From NCBI RefSeq assembly GCF_013359595.1, contig NZ_JABFMP010000002.1, positions 110,130-174,129 on the forward strand: DNA of 64,000 bases, given 5' to 3'. The notes under the pieces were generated by a model. It made no database searches, was not told the origin of the DNA, and saw only the letters and a list, made by a program, of their open reading frames with translations. Made by a program: the position numbers and the translations under genes. Within the stretch, counting starts at the first letter, position 1, and every line of letters starts with the position of its first letter. This document shows positions 55,983-64,000 of this stretch, one piece after another. This DNA comes from Pseudomonas sp. C1C7. Lineage in GTDB: Bacteria > Pseudomonadota > Gammaproteobacteria > Pseudomonadales > Pseudomonadaceae.

Positions 55983-57275
55983 TTGAGCATTCAACCCAGC
56001 ACTTACTCTCCAGACATCGCCGTGCCGACCGACAAACGTGTCTTCGGCGGCCGCGATCTGTTTTCCCTGTGGTTCTCCCTGGGCATCGGCCTGATGGTCC
56101 TGCAGACCGGCGCCTTGCTCGCGCCCGGTCTTGGCCTGTCCGGTTCGTTGCTGGCGATTTTCCTCGGCACCCTGGTCGGCGTTCTGCTGCTGGCCGCGGT
56201 CGGCGTGATCGGCAGCGACACCGGCCTGTCGTCGATGGCCGCGCTCAAGCTCAGCCTCGGCAACCACGGCGCCAGCGTTCCGGCGGTGCTGAACCTGCTG
56301 CAACTGATCGGTTGGGGCTCGTTCGAAATCATCGTCATGCGCGACGCCGCCAGCCTGTTGGGCGCCCGTGCCTTCAGCGAAGGCAGCCTGCTGTCGAACC
56401 CCATGCTCTGGACCCTGTTCTTCGGCGGTCTGGCAACCCTTCTGGCCGTCAGCGGTCCGCTGACTTTCGTGCGGCAGATCCTGCGCAAGTGGGGCATCTG
56501 GCTGCTGCTGGCCGCGTGCACCTGGCTGACCTGGAACCTGTTCGCCAAGGCAGACCTGGCGGCGTTGTGGGCTCAGGCCGGTGACGGTTCGATGCCGTTC
56601 GCCGTGGGTTTCGACATCGCCATCGCCATGCCGCTGTCGTGGCTGCCGCTGATTGCCGACTACTCGCGTTTCGGCAAGCGCGCGAAAAATGTCTTCGGTG
56701 GCACCGCCATCGGCTTCTTCATCGGTAACTTCTGGCTGATGAGCCTGGGCGTGGCCTACACCCTGGCGTTCGCGCCGAGCGGTGAAGTCAATGCCCTGCT
56801 GCTGGCGCTGGCCGGTGCGGGCCTGGGGATTCCGCTGCTGCTGATCCTGCTCGACGAATCGGAAAACGCCTTTGCCGACATTCACTCGGCGGCGGTGTCC
56901 AGCGGGATTCTGCTGCGCATGAAAGTCGAACACCTGGCGCTGGCCATCGGTGTGGTCTGCACCCTGATCGCTTTGCTGGCGCCGCTGGCCCAGTACCAGA
57001 ACTTCCTGCTGTTGATCGGTTCGGTGTTCGCGCCGCTGTTCGGCGTGGTGCTGGTGGATCACTTCATCCTGCGCAAGCGCAGTGGCCAGGTGGCGTCAGC
57101 CGCATTGCGCTGGCCGGCGCTGCTGGCCTGGCTGGGCGGGATCAGCACTTATCATCTGCTGGCCAACCTGTATCCGGACGTCGGTGCAACCCTGCCGGCA
57201 TTGATCCTGGCAGGGCTGCTGCAGCTGGTGCTGGGTCGTGCCTTCAGCTACGGCCAGGAAACAGCTCGGGCTTGA
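55983..57275 (+). CDS. cytX: CytX-type NCS1 transporter, probable hydroxymethylpyrimidine permease
   Basis: A 430-residue inner-membrane permease of the nucleobase:cation symporter-1 (cytosine permease) family with about 12 transmembrane segments. CytX members are linked to thiamine genes and are predicted to import the pyrimidine precursor HMP. Placement directly after riboswitch-controlled thiC supports this. The start is taken as TTG at 55983, giving MSIQPSTYSPDIAVPTDKRV. A five-codon reading frame starting ATG at 55969 ends with a TGA that overlaps this TTG. An in-frame alternative start upstream would read through the repeat. Its 3' end overlaps the convergent lipoprotein gene by 32 bases. 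Confidence 0.85.
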   Translation: MSIQPSTYSPDIAVPTDKRVFGGRDLFSLWFSLGIGLMVLQTGALLAPGLGLSGSLLAIFLGTLVGVLLLAAVGVIGSDTGLSSMAALKLSLGNHGASVPAVLNLLQLIGWGSFEIIVMRDAASLLGARAFSEGSLLSNPMLWTLFFGGLATLLAVSGPLTFVRQILRKWGIWLLLAACTWLTWNLFAKADLAALWAQAGDGSMPFAVGFDIAIAMPLSWLPLIADYSRFGKRAKNVFGGTAIGFFIGNFWLMSLGVAYTLAFAPSGEVNALLLALAGAGLGIPLLLILLDESENAFADIHSAAVSSGILLRMKVEHLALAIGVVCTLIALLAPLAQYQNFLLLIGSVFAPLFGVVLVDHFILRKRSGQVASAALRWPALLAWLGGISTYHLLANLYPDVGATLPALILAGLLQLVLGRAFSYGQETARA

Positions 57276-57990
57276 GGATGCCGTTCAGGCGAGGGTAGGG
57301 GATCTTCAGTTCGACATGGCCCAGCGCGTATGGTGCGATGCTGCTGGTTTCGTACTTGAGGATCACCCCGCCATAGGTCAGCGCCACGTTCTGGGTTTTC
57401 TGGAACGGCCAGCTCTTCACGAACTCCGGTTCCTGATCGAGCTTGGTGCTGATCAACCAGCTGTTGTGCGCAACCTGCGCCGCTTTCCAGAACGCTTCTT
57501 CCTGCCCCGGCACCAGCATGTCCGACAGCGTCAGCACTTTGTGCTCCTGGCGCGAGTAGTTGATGAAGCCGCGACCCGGCGTGCCATGGGCACCGCCGGT
57601 GTCCAGGTAGCTGGACAATTCGACAATCACCAGACCGTCATGCTGCTCGCGTACTTTCGCCTGCAGATAGCTGCTGTATTTGGGACCTGCGTTGCGCAAA
57701 AACTGCTCGCGATAGGCCGCCAGCGTCGGCGCGGCCGCAGCGTCGGGCGAGGTGCGGGTCATTTGCAGCAGGCGCTTTTCCACGATGCTGTCCAGCGCAG
57801 GCTCGGCGGGAAAGTGCACGGTGTCGATGTTCACCAGCGGGCAATCCTGGTCCGGGCAGCCTGGTTTCAACTGTTCGGTGGCGTCGCGGGTGGTCTCCAG
57901 CGGCACGCGATAGTTGGGCTGGAACAGGCTCTGGCAGGCGCCCAGAGTCAGGGCGATAGCGGCCGCGGAGGCAATTTTAAAAAGCGACAT
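57244..57990 (-). CDS. DUF3298/RsiV-like lipoprotein
   Basis: A 248-residue predicted lipoprotein: hydrophobic signal with lipobox LGAC near residue 19, then a region of the DUF4163/DUF3298 type. The latter is recognised by SSYLDTGGAHGTPGRGFINY near 130, followed by LTLSDMLVPGQEEAFWKAA and ending with a beta-rich segment IAPYALGHVELKIPY. Relatives include the C-terminal part of RsiV-like proteins; the role in Pseudomonas is unknown. It converges on cytX and overlaps it by 32 bases. The following 57991-58211 gap shows no clear element. Confidence 0.87.
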   Translation of the reverse strand: MSLFKIASAAAIALTLGACQSLFQPNYRVPLETTRDATEQLKPGCPDQDCPLVNIDTVHFPAEPALDSIVEKRLLQMTRTSPDAAAAPTLAAYREQFLRNAGPKYSSYLQAKVREQHDGLVIVELSSYLDTGGAHGTPGRGFINYSRQEHKVLTLSDMLVPGQEEAFWKAAQVAHNSWLISTKLDQEPEFVKSWPFQKTQNVALTYGGVILKYETSSIAPYALGHVELKIPYPRLNGILKPELFPGRS

Positions 57991-58211
57991 GGGTGTCCTT
58001 CATAAAACAGGGAAAGGCAAAAAGTTACCCGCTTCGACTCTCAACAGCGCAGTCAGTTCGCCACTAAGCTAATTAGAGTGGGTTTCGTCCTCACCGTCTA
58101 TCCCGCTGACGGGAAAGGGGCTGCATCAAACGGCGCGGGCGCGTTAGGATGGCGCGAAGTCGAGGTTGCAGGAGAAGGACCTCGTTTGGACGTGTAGCAA
58201 CGAGGACCGAC

Positions 58212-58829
58212 ATGACTGATTTTGCCAATGCCATTCCGACCGCCGTCGATATCGTTCGGCGCGAAAAGTGCTTCGAGGGCTTCTACAAGCTCGATCGCGT
58301 GCACTTGCGACATGAATTGTTCGCCGGAGGCATGAGCCGTGAAATCAGCCGCGAGTTGTTCGTCCGTCACGATGCGGTGTGCGTGCTGCCTTACGATCCG
58401 CAGCGCGATGAAGTGGTGCTGATCGAGCAGTTTCGCGTCGGCAGCCTGGGCAAGGCCGACAATCCGTGGCTGCTCGAACTGGTCGCTGGTCTGATCGACA
58501 AGGATGAACAACCGGAAGAAGTTGCTCACCGCGAAGGTCAGGAGGAAGCTGGGGTGGTATTCGGGGCACTGTGGCCGATGACCAAATATTTCCCATCTCC
58601 CGGCGGCAGTGATGAATTCGTACACCTGTACCTGGGGCGTTGCGAGACTGCCGGGGTCGGCGGCCTGCATGGGCTGGAGGAAGAAGCAGAAGACATTCGT
58701 GTCTCGGTCTGGGCGTTCGAAGATGCCCTGCAAGCCGTGCGCGACGGACGTATTGCCAACGCGGCCACGATCATTGCCTTGCAATGGCTGGCTTTGAACC
58801 GCGTTGAAGTGAGGGGGCTATGGTCGTAA
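58212..58829 (+). CDS. nudF: ADP-ribose pyrophosphatase (NudF)
   Basis: A 205-residue Nudix hydrolase that cleaves ADP-ribose to AMP and ribose-5-phosphate. The Nudix box GLIDKDEQPEEVAHREGQEEAG near 97 keeps the Gly, Glu, Arg-Glu and Glu-Glu positions. Gly takes the small position after RE. The later PSPGGSDEFVHLYLG segment is typical of ADP-ribose hydrolases. GAGG lies six bases before the ATG at 58212. It overlaps the next gene by ten bases, in the conserved order nudF-yqiB-cpdA-yqiA-parE shared with E. coli. Confidence 0.94.
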   Translation: MTDFANAIPTAVDIVRREKCFEGFYKLDRVHLRHELFAGGMSREISRELFVRHDAVCVLPYDPQRDEVVLIEQFRVGSLGKADNPWLLELVAGLIDKDEQPEEVAHREGQEEAGVVFGALWPMTKYFPSPGGSDEFVHLYLGRCETAGVGGLHGLEEEAEDIRVSVWAFEDALQAVRDGRIANAATIIALQWLALNRVEVRGLWS

Positions 58830-59272
58830 ACAAGCTGCGCGAGCGCTATCGGGTGGATCTGGCGGGGCTGCAAGCGTCCTGCGAGGCGAACTACGCGCGC
58901 TTGATGCGACTGCTGCCGGACATGCGCACCGAGCCTGCGGCACGGCGTATCGCCGTGACCCATGGCGACCAGATGCTCGGCGTGCTGGCGCTGGAAGTGC
59001 TGCAGGTCTGTCCGTACACCACCACCCTGCAAGTGCGCCAGGAACACAGCCTGCCCTGGCTGCCGGTACCGCAACTGGAAGTGCAGGTCTATCACGACGC
59101 CTGCATGGCCGAAGTGGTCAGCGCCGAACATGCGCGGCGCTTTCGCGGCATCTATCCTTACCCCAATGCCTTCATGCATCAGCCTGACGAGAAGGCTCAG
59201 CTGAACATGTTCCTGGGCGAATGGCTGAGCCATTGCCTGGCGCTGGGGCATGAGTACGAAGTGGTACGTTAA
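58820..59272 (+). CDS. DUF1249 (YqiB-like) protein
   Basis: A 150-residue conserved protein of unknown function, recognised as DUF1249 by its N-terminal ANYARLMRLLPDM and the C-terminal KAQLNMFLGEWLSHCLALG. It has no signal or membrane segment. It always seems to travel with nudF and cpdA in gamma-proteobacteria. It overlaps nudF by ten bases. Confidence 0.9.
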   Translation: MVVNKLRERYRVDLAGLQASCEANYARLMRLLPDMRTEPAARRIAVTHGDQMLGVLALEVLQVCPYTTTLQVRQEHSLPWLPVPQLEVQVYHDACMAEVVSAEHARRFRGIYPYPNAFMHQPDEKAQLNMFLGEWLSHCLALGHEYEVVR

Positions 59273-59377
59273 CGTTCTTGTGAACTGCGTCAGGTTCGCC
59301 CGATTCCCCTTTTCCCTCGTCCCCCAGCATAATTGCGCCACTGACCCCATCCCGTGATCACGCCCTGGGAGAACGCC

Positions 59378-60193
59378 TTGCCGAGCGTATCCACATTGAC
59401 CACCGCCGATCCGGCGCTGCTGGTGCAACTCTCCGACAGCCACCTGTTTGCCGAGGCAGACGGTGCGCTGCTGGGCATGAATACCCGTGACAGCCTGCAG
59501 AAAGTCATCGAACTGGTGCGCGCGCAGCAGCCGCGGATCGATCTGATCCTGGCCACCGGCGACCTGTCCCAGGACGGCACGCTGGAGTCCTACCAGCAGT
59601 TTCGCGACGCGACCCGGCAGCTCGATGCGCCGGCGCGCTGGATTCCCGGCAATCACGACGAACCGCAAATCATGGCCGAAGCCGTGGTGGGCAGTGCCTT
59701 GCTGGAGTCGGTGGTGGACATCGGCAACTGGCGCGTAACCCTGCTCGATTCGGCCGTGCCGGGTTCGGTGCCGGGGTATTTGCAGGACGATCAGCTGCAG
59801 CTGCTGGCGCGTTCGTTGAGCGAGGCGCCGCAGCGTCATCATCTGGTGTGCTTCCATCACCATCCGGTATCGATCGGCTGTGCCTGGATGGAGCCGATCG
59901 GCCTGCGCAATCCCGACGCGTTGTTTGCCGTGCTGGATCGTTTTCCACAGGTGCGCGCGGTGCTCTGGGGTCATGTGCACCAGGAGATCGATCAGTTTCG
60001 TAACGACGTGCGCCTGATCGCTTCGCCCTCGACCTGCATTCAGTTCGAACCGGGTAGCGAGGATTTCAAGGTCGGGGAGCAGGCGCCGGGGTATCGATGG
60101 TTGCGGTTGTTGCCGGATGGGCGACTGGAAACCGGCGTGGAGCGGGTGACCGGGTTCGACTTCCAGGTCGATTACGGTTCCAACGGTTACTGA
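59378..60193 (+). CDS. cpdA: 3',5'-cyclic-AMP phosphodiesterase CpdA
   Basis: A 271-residue class III phosphodiesterase with a di-metal calcineurin-like site. Motifs in order: QLSDSHLF near 18, ATGDLSQDGT near 58, PGNHDE near 90, FHHHPV near 160 and WGHVHQE near 200. It lowers cAMP and so tunes Vfr/Crp-type regulation. The start is taken as TTG at 59378 because GGGAG lies six bases before it. A GTG at 59354 would add eight residues. It is followed by a large palindromic repeat before yqiA. Confidence 0.94.
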   Translation: MPSVSTLTTADPALLVQLSDSHLFAEADGALLGMNTRDSLQKVIELVRAQQPRIDLILATGDLSQDGTLESYQQFRDATRQLDAPARWIPGNHDEPQIMAEAVVGSALLESVVDIGNWRVTLLDSAVPGSVPGYLQDDQLQLLARSLSEAPQRHHLVCFHHHPVSIGCAWMEPIGLRNPDALFAVLDRFPQVRAVLWGHVHQEIDQFRNDVRLIASPSTCIQFEPGSEDFKVGEQAPGYRWLRLLPDGRLETGVERVTGFDFQVDYGSNGY

Positions 60194-60205
60194 CACACCT
60201 CCCCC

Positions 60206-60308
60206 CTGTAGGAGCTGTCGAGTGCAACGAGGCTGCGATCTTTTGACTTTGTCTTTTGCAGGCAAGATCAAAAGATCGCAGCCTCGTTGCACTCGACAGC
60301 TCCTACAG
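60206..60308. repeat. Long palindromic repeat, GATCGCAGCC type in inverted arm order
   Basis: CTGTAGGAGCTGTCGAGTGC through GGCTGCGATCTTTT at the left is matched by a nearly perfect inverted copy at the right, giving arms of about 40 bases. The order of the parts is opposite to the copies at 1778, 46207 and 52014: here the GATCGC ends face inward. It lies between cpdA and yqiA, which read in the same direction. Confidence 0.85.
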
Positions 60309-60348
60309 TAAACTCCCTCCTTCTTTACGTGACCCGCAGGGAGTCCCC

Positions 60349-60957
60349 ATGTCCGGCTCGATCCTTTACATCCACGGCTTCAACAGCGCGCCCGCCTCGA
60401 AAAAGGCCACGGTGTTGAGCGAAGTGATGGAACGCCTGGGCCTGATCGATCATCTGCGGGTGCCGGCCTTGCATCACCACCCGCGCCAGGCCATCGGCCA
60501 GCTGGAACAGGCGATTGCCGAGCTCGGTCGGCCGCTGCTGGTCGGCAGCTCGCTCGGCGGCTACTATGCGACTCATCTGGCCGAGCGTCATGGTCTGAAA
60601 GCCCTGTTGATCAACCCTGCTGTCAGTCCGCACCGGATGTTCGACGGATTTCTGGGAACGCAGAAAAACCTGTATACCGATGAGGCCTGGGAACTGACCC
60701 ACGACCACGTGACGGCCCTGGCCGAGCTGGAAGTGCCGGCGCCGCAGGATCCGCGTCGTTATCAGGTGTGGTTGCAGACCGGGGACGAAACGTTGGACTA
60801 TCGCCTCGCCCAGCAGTATTACCGGGCCTGCGCCTTGCGAATCCAGGCCGGTGGCGACCATGGTTTCCAGGGTTTTGCCGAACGCCTTCCGGCGATGCTG
60901 AGTTTTGCCGGCATTGGCGCGGATCAGTATCAGGCGATCGATTTCGCGGCACTGTGA
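60349..60957 (+). CDS. yqiA: YqiA/YcfP family alpha/beta-hydrolase (esterase)
   Basis: A 202-residue alpha/beta-hydrolase. The start MSGSILYIHGFNSAP is typical of YqiA, the nucleophile elbow is VGSSLGGYYATHLAE near 68 and the C-terminal His is in GGDHGFQGF. E. coli YqiA has esterase activity on palmitoyl-CoA and p-nitrophenyl esters. The natural substrate is unknown. AGGGAG precedes the ATG by about six bases. It sits directly before parE, as in E. coli and P. aeruginosa. Confidence 0.92.
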   Translation: MSGSILYIHGFNSAPASKKATVLSEVMERLGLIDHLRVPALHHHPRQAIGQLEQAIAELGRPLLVGSSLGGYYATHLAERHGLKALLINPAVSPHRMFDGFLGTQKNLYTDEAWELTHDHVTALAELEVPAPQDPRRYQVWLQTGDETLDYRLAQQYYRACALRIQAGGDHGFQGFAERLPAMLSFAGIGADQYQAIDFAAL

Positions 60958-61023
60958 CCCTGCCACTTTTGGCACTGAATTTTTTTCACTGAACAGCTTT
61001 TCACTGAAGGACGACGAGACCCC

Positions 61024-62931
61024 ATGGCCACTCCCAGCGCTAGCTCCTATAACGCCGACGCCATCGAAGTCCTCTCGGGCCTCGACCCGGTGCGCAAGCG
61101 CCCCGGCATGTACACCGACACCAGTCGACCGAACCACCTCGCCCAGGAAGTCATCGACAACAGCGTCGACGAAGCGCTGGCCGGGCACGCCAAATCGGTG
61201 CAGGTCATCCTGCACGCCGACCACTCGCTGGAAGTCAGTGACGACGGTCGCGGCATGCCGGTGGACATTCACCCCGAAGAAGGCGTGTCGGGCGTCGAAC
61301 TGATCCTCACCAAGCTCCACGCGGGCGGCAAATTCTCCAACAAGAACTACCAGTTCTCCGGCGGTCTGCACGGGGTGGGTATTTCCGTAGTCAACGCCCT
61401 GTCGACCGAAGTGCGGGTGCGCGTCAAACGCGACGGCAACGAATACCAGATGACCTTCGCCGATGGCTTCAAGGCCACCGAGCTTGAAATCGTCGGCAGC
61501 GTCGGCAAACGCAACACCGGGACCAGCGTGTTCTTCTCCCCGGACCCGAAGTACTTCGATTCGCCGAAATTCTCCATCAGCCGCCTCAAGCACGTGCTCA
61601 AAGCCAAGGCCGTACTGTGCCCGGGACTGCTGGTCAGCTTTGAAGACAAGGCCACCGGCGAGAAAGTCGAATGGCATTACGAAGACGGCCTGCGTTCCTA
61701 TCTGGTCGATGCCGTCAGCGAATTCGAACGCCTGCCGAACGAACCGTTCTGCGGCAGCCTGGCCGGCAACAAGGAAGCGGTGGACTGGGCGCTGCTGTGG
61801 CTGCCGGAAGGTGGCGACGCGGTGCAGGAAAGCTACGTCAACCTGATCCCGACGGCCCAGGGCGGTACCCACGTCAACGGCCTGCGCCAGGGCCTGCTCG
61901 ACGCCATGCGCGAGTTCTGCGAGTTCCGCAACCTGCTGCCTCGCGGCGTGAAGCTGGCGCCGGAAGACGTGTGGGAGCGCATCGCCTTCGTACTGTCGAT
62001 GAAGATGCAGGAGCCGCAATTCTCCGGCCAGACCAAGGAGCGTTTGTCGTCCCGTGAAGCGGCGGCGTTCGTTTCCGGTGTGGTCAAGGACGCCTTCAGC
62101 CTGTGGCTCAACGCCCATCCGGAAACCGGCCTGGCGCTGGCGGAACTGGCGATCAACAACGCCGGCCGTCGTCTGAAGGCCAGCAAGAAAGTCGAGCGCA
62201 AGCGCATCACCCAGGGACCGGCATTGCCGGGCAAGCTCGCCGACTGCGCCGGGCAGGACCCGATGCGTTCCGAGCTGTTCCTGGTGGAAGGTGACTCCGC
62301 CGGCGGTTCGGCCAAGCAGGCGCGGGATAAAGAGTTCCAGGCGATCCTGCCGTTGCGCGGCAAGATCCTCAACACCTGGGAAGTCGACGGCAGCGAAGTG
62401 CTCGCCAGCCAGGAAGTGCACAACATCGCCGTGGCGATCGGTGTCGATCCGGGCGCAGCGGACATGAGCCAGTTGCGCTACGGCAAGATCTGCATTCTCG
62501 CCGACGCCGACTCCGACGGACTGCACATCGCGACGCTGCTGTGCGCATTGTTCGTCCAGCATTTCCGCGCGCTGGTCGAAGCCGGTCACGTCTACGTCGC
62601 CATGCCGCCGCTGTACCGCATCGACCTGGGCAAGGAAATCTACTACGCCCTGGACGAAGCCGAGCGCGATGGCATCCTCGACCGTCTGGTTGCCGAGAAG
62701 AAACGCGGCAAGCCACAGGTCACCCGATTCAAGGGCCTGGGCGAAATGAACCCGCCGCAGCTGCGTGAAACCACCATGGATCCGAACACCCGACGTCTGG
62801 TGCAACTGACCCTGGGCGAAGATTTCGCCACGACCTCGGAAATGATGGACATGCTGCTGGCGAAAAAACGCGCCGGCGACCGCAAAACCTGGCTGGAGTC
62901 CAAGGGCAACCTGGCCGAGGTGCTGAGCTGA
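61024..62931 (+). CDS. parE: DNA topoisomerase IV subunit B
   Basis: A 635-residue ATPase subunit of topoisomerase IV, which unlinks replicated chromosomes. The GHKL ATP site is clear (EVIDNSVDEAL, VSDDGRGMPVDIH, FSGGLHGVGISVVNALS). The Toprim motifs follow: LVEGDSAGGSAKQARD near 420 and ADADSDGLHIATLL near 495. The length fits ParE rather than GyrB, which has an insertion. AAGGACGACGAG lies upstream of the ATG. The next gene starts at the last base of its stop codon. parC is expected just beyond the window. Confidence 0.97.
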   Translation: MATPSASSYNADAIEVLSGLDPVRKRPGMYTDTSRPNHLAQEVIDNSVDEALAGHAKSVQVILHADHSLEVSDDGRGMPVDIHPEEGVSGVELILTKLHAGGKFSNKNYQFSGGLHGVGISVVNALSTEVRVRVKRDGNEYQMTFADGFKATELEIVGSVGKRNTGTSVFFSPDPKYFDSPKFSISRLKHVLKAKAVLCPGLLVSFEDKATGEKVEWHYEDGLRSYLVDAVSEFERLPNEPFCGSLAGNKEAVDWALLWLPEGGDAVQESYVNLIPTAQGGTHVNGLRQGLLDAMREFCEFRNLLPRGVKLAPEDVWERIAFVLSMKMQEPQFSGQTKERLSSREAAAFVSGVVKDAFSLWLNAHPETGLALAELAINNAGRRLKASKKVERKRITQGPALPGKLADCAGQDPMRSELFLVEGDSAGGSAKQARDKEFQAILPLRGKILNTWEVDGSEVLASQEVHNIAVAIGVDPGAADMSQLRYGKICILADADSDGLHIATLLCALFVQHFRALVEAGHVYVAMPPLYRIDLGKEIYYALDEAERDGILDRLVAEKKRGKPQVTRFKGLGEMNPPQLRETTMDPNTRRLVQLTLGEDFATTSEMMDMLLAKKRAGDRKTWLESKGNLAEVLS

Positions 62932-63920
62932 TGCGTCAGGGCCTGGCCCTGGCGTGTGCGTTGCTGCTGACCTCGATCACGGTCTCTGCCGAACCGGCAC
63001 CCCAACTGCGACTGTTGTCCGAGCATGCCGTCGATGGCATGCGCGGCGGCAACCTGTCGGGGCTGGCCCAATGCGGCAAGGAGCTGTGGGCGGTTTCCGA
63101 TCGCGACGACGACCAGATTTACCGTCTGCCCACTGGCGACGGTGTCTGGCACGCTGAAACCGTGGGCATTGGTGTCCCGCCGGTGCCCGATAGTGGTTTG
63201 CCCTGGGGCCTGCGCGCTCGCGCCTGGGTCGCCTCGTTCGTGCGGGGCGGCGATCTGGATTTCGAAGGCATTACCTGCGACAGCGCCGGCAATCGCTACG
63301 TGGTCAGCGAGGCCCATGCCGCCGTGCTGCAGATTCCGCCAACGGGGCCGACTTCCTGGCTGAAGATTTCGCCGCTGATGGTTCGTGAAGCGCGGGCCAG
63401 GGGCATGTTGCTGAACTTCAATGCGGTGTTCGAAGGCCTGGCGATCAATCCTGAAGGTGACCAACTGTGGTTGGCCGCCGAGCGCGAGAGCCGCGGATTG
63501 CTGCTGATCAAGCGCAAGCAGACGGTCTGGGATTGCGATGGCGGCTGCGTGCTGCTGAGCGAAGCCGGAAAGGAAATGCAGCCTGCGCAGTTTCCGGGCG
63601 CCAAGCCGATGCCCCGGGATTTCGCCGACCTGTCGCTGTACAACGGCAAGCTGTTTACCCTCGAACGCAATGCGTACGAGATCTGCCGTCGTGACACGGT
63701 GACAGCCAAGGTCGAGCGCTGCTGGTCGTTTGCCGAGGATGCGTTGCAGGAACATCGTCGTTATCCACAGTCGTTCGGGTTGGCGGAAGCTTTGGTCATC
63801 GACGAACAGGGCGCCTGGATTGGCATCGACAACAACAACGATGCCCGCGCCGATGGCGAGGATCGCCCGATCGTCTGGCGTTTCGCCGCGCCCGAGGGCG
63901 GCTGGAGCGCCAAGCCGTGA
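62931..63920 (+). CDS. Secreted esterase-like activity of phytase family protein
   Basis: A 329-residue protein with a signal peptide (MRQGLALACALLLTSITVSA, cut near 21). The mature part is a predicted beta-propeller of the phytase-esterase-like type: DLDFEGITCDSAGNRYVVSE near 105, FNAVFEGLAINPEGDQLWLAAE near 165, and a closing WIGIDNNNDARADGEDRPIVW. Family members are only loosely characterised, and the substrate is unknown. It overlaps the parE stop by one base (TGATG), so it is transcribed with parE. In P. aeruginosa this gene and the next separate parE from parC. Confidence 0.88.
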   Translation: MRQGLALACALLLTSITVSAEPAPQLRLLSEHAVDGMRGGNLSGLAQCGKELWAVSDRDDDQIYRLPTGDGVWHAETVGIGVPPVPDSGLPWGLRARAWVASFVRGGDLDFEGITCDSAGNRYVVSEAHAAVLQIPPTGPTSWLKISPLMVREARARGMLLNFNAVFEGLAINPEGDQLWLAAERESRGLLLIKRKQTVWDCDGGCVLLSEAGKEMQPAQFPGAKPMPRDFADLSLYNGKLFTLERNAYEICRRDTVTAKVERCWSFAEDALQEHRRYPQSFGLAEALVIDEQGAWIGIDNNNDARADGEDRPIVWRFAAPEGGWSAKP

Positions 63921-64000
63921 GCCGGCAAACCCCGGGGCAGCGTGCCGGTCGGGTGATGCTGGTGCTGGCGTGGTGTGCCGCGCTGTTTCTGGCGACGCGA
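63917..64000 (+). CDS. Start of next gene, possibly a TM-anchored retropepsin-like aspartic protease (partial)
   Basis: A GTG start at 63917 overlaps the previous TGA by four bases. The visible 28 residues (VSRQTPGQRAGRVMLVLAWC and onward) are basic and then hydrophobic, like a membrane anchor. The identity is guessed from gene order alone: in P. aeruginosa a clan AA aspartic protease lies between this esterase-like gene and parC. The catalytic region is outside the window. Confidence 0.5.
   Translation, partial: MSRQTPGQRAGRVMLVLAWCAALFLATR

Noticed and set aside
55969..57275. Frameshift at the start of cytX (ATG frame ending after five codons)
   Set aside because: The TTG at 55983 gives a full-length, normal-looking N-terminus, so no frameshift is needed.
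60325..62805. Open frame of about 820 codons antisense to parE and yqiA
   Set aside because: It spans two well supported genes and their gap, with Gln/His/Arg-rich shadow composition.

Overview
The window is about 64 kb of GC-rich, densely coding chromosome from a Pseudomonas of the fluorescens type. The gene order closely follows the Pseudomonas chromosome around aceEF, the LPS core locus, thiC and parE, as I recall it from P. aeruginosa. The intergenic gaps are also full of typical Pseudomonas REP palindromes. No rRNA, tRNA, insertion sequence, prophage or CRISPR array was seen.

Layout. (1) 1-9849: the end of a chemoreceptor gene, an acyl-CoA dehydrogenase, then the divergent proline pair putA/putP. 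Their shared control region holds six GTTGCA-type PutA operator motifs. (2) 9850-16121: rlmJ, msrA, the c-di-GMP phosphodiesterase gene dipA and a PhoD-like metallophosphatase gene. (3) 16325-21365: the pyruvate dehydrogenase genes aceE-aceF, followed by tandem terminators. Two GntR/FadR-type palindromes lie upstream of aceE. (4) 21366-24305: glnE.

(5) 24499-46200 is the LPS core assembly and export region. It runs waaF-waaC-waaG-waaP, three more kinase-like genes, a small YceK-like lipoprotein gene, a carbamoyltransferase, a glycosyltransferase, mig-14, a PIG-L deacetylase, two further glycosyltransferases, a reverse-strand kinase-like gene, an O-antigen ligase and msbA. It ends with a sulfotransferase gene overlapping an APS kinase gene (cysC), then hldE. 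Together these genes make ADP-heptose, build and phosphorylate the inner core, decorate it (carbamoyl, deacetylated sugar and probably sulfate), ligate O-antigen and flip the lipid. The sulfotransferase/APS-kinase pair is the most interesting unit here. Two of the kinase-like proteins lack the catalytic Asp.

(6) 46287-52007: an unknown protein, an aldo/keto reductase, an FAD oxidoreductase, an SMR efflux protein, a LysR regulator and waaA (Kdo transferase). (7) 52094-57990: tolC, a TPP riboswitch, thiC, the thiamine-precursor transporter cytX and a lipoprotein. (8) 58212-64000: nudF, yqiB-like, cpdA, yqiA, parE, a phytase-esterase-like protein and the start of another gene. Repeats of three kinds (GC-rich REP/REPIN, a GATCGCAGCC palindrome and AAGCnnC heptad repeats) occupy most gaps and often separate convergent genes.
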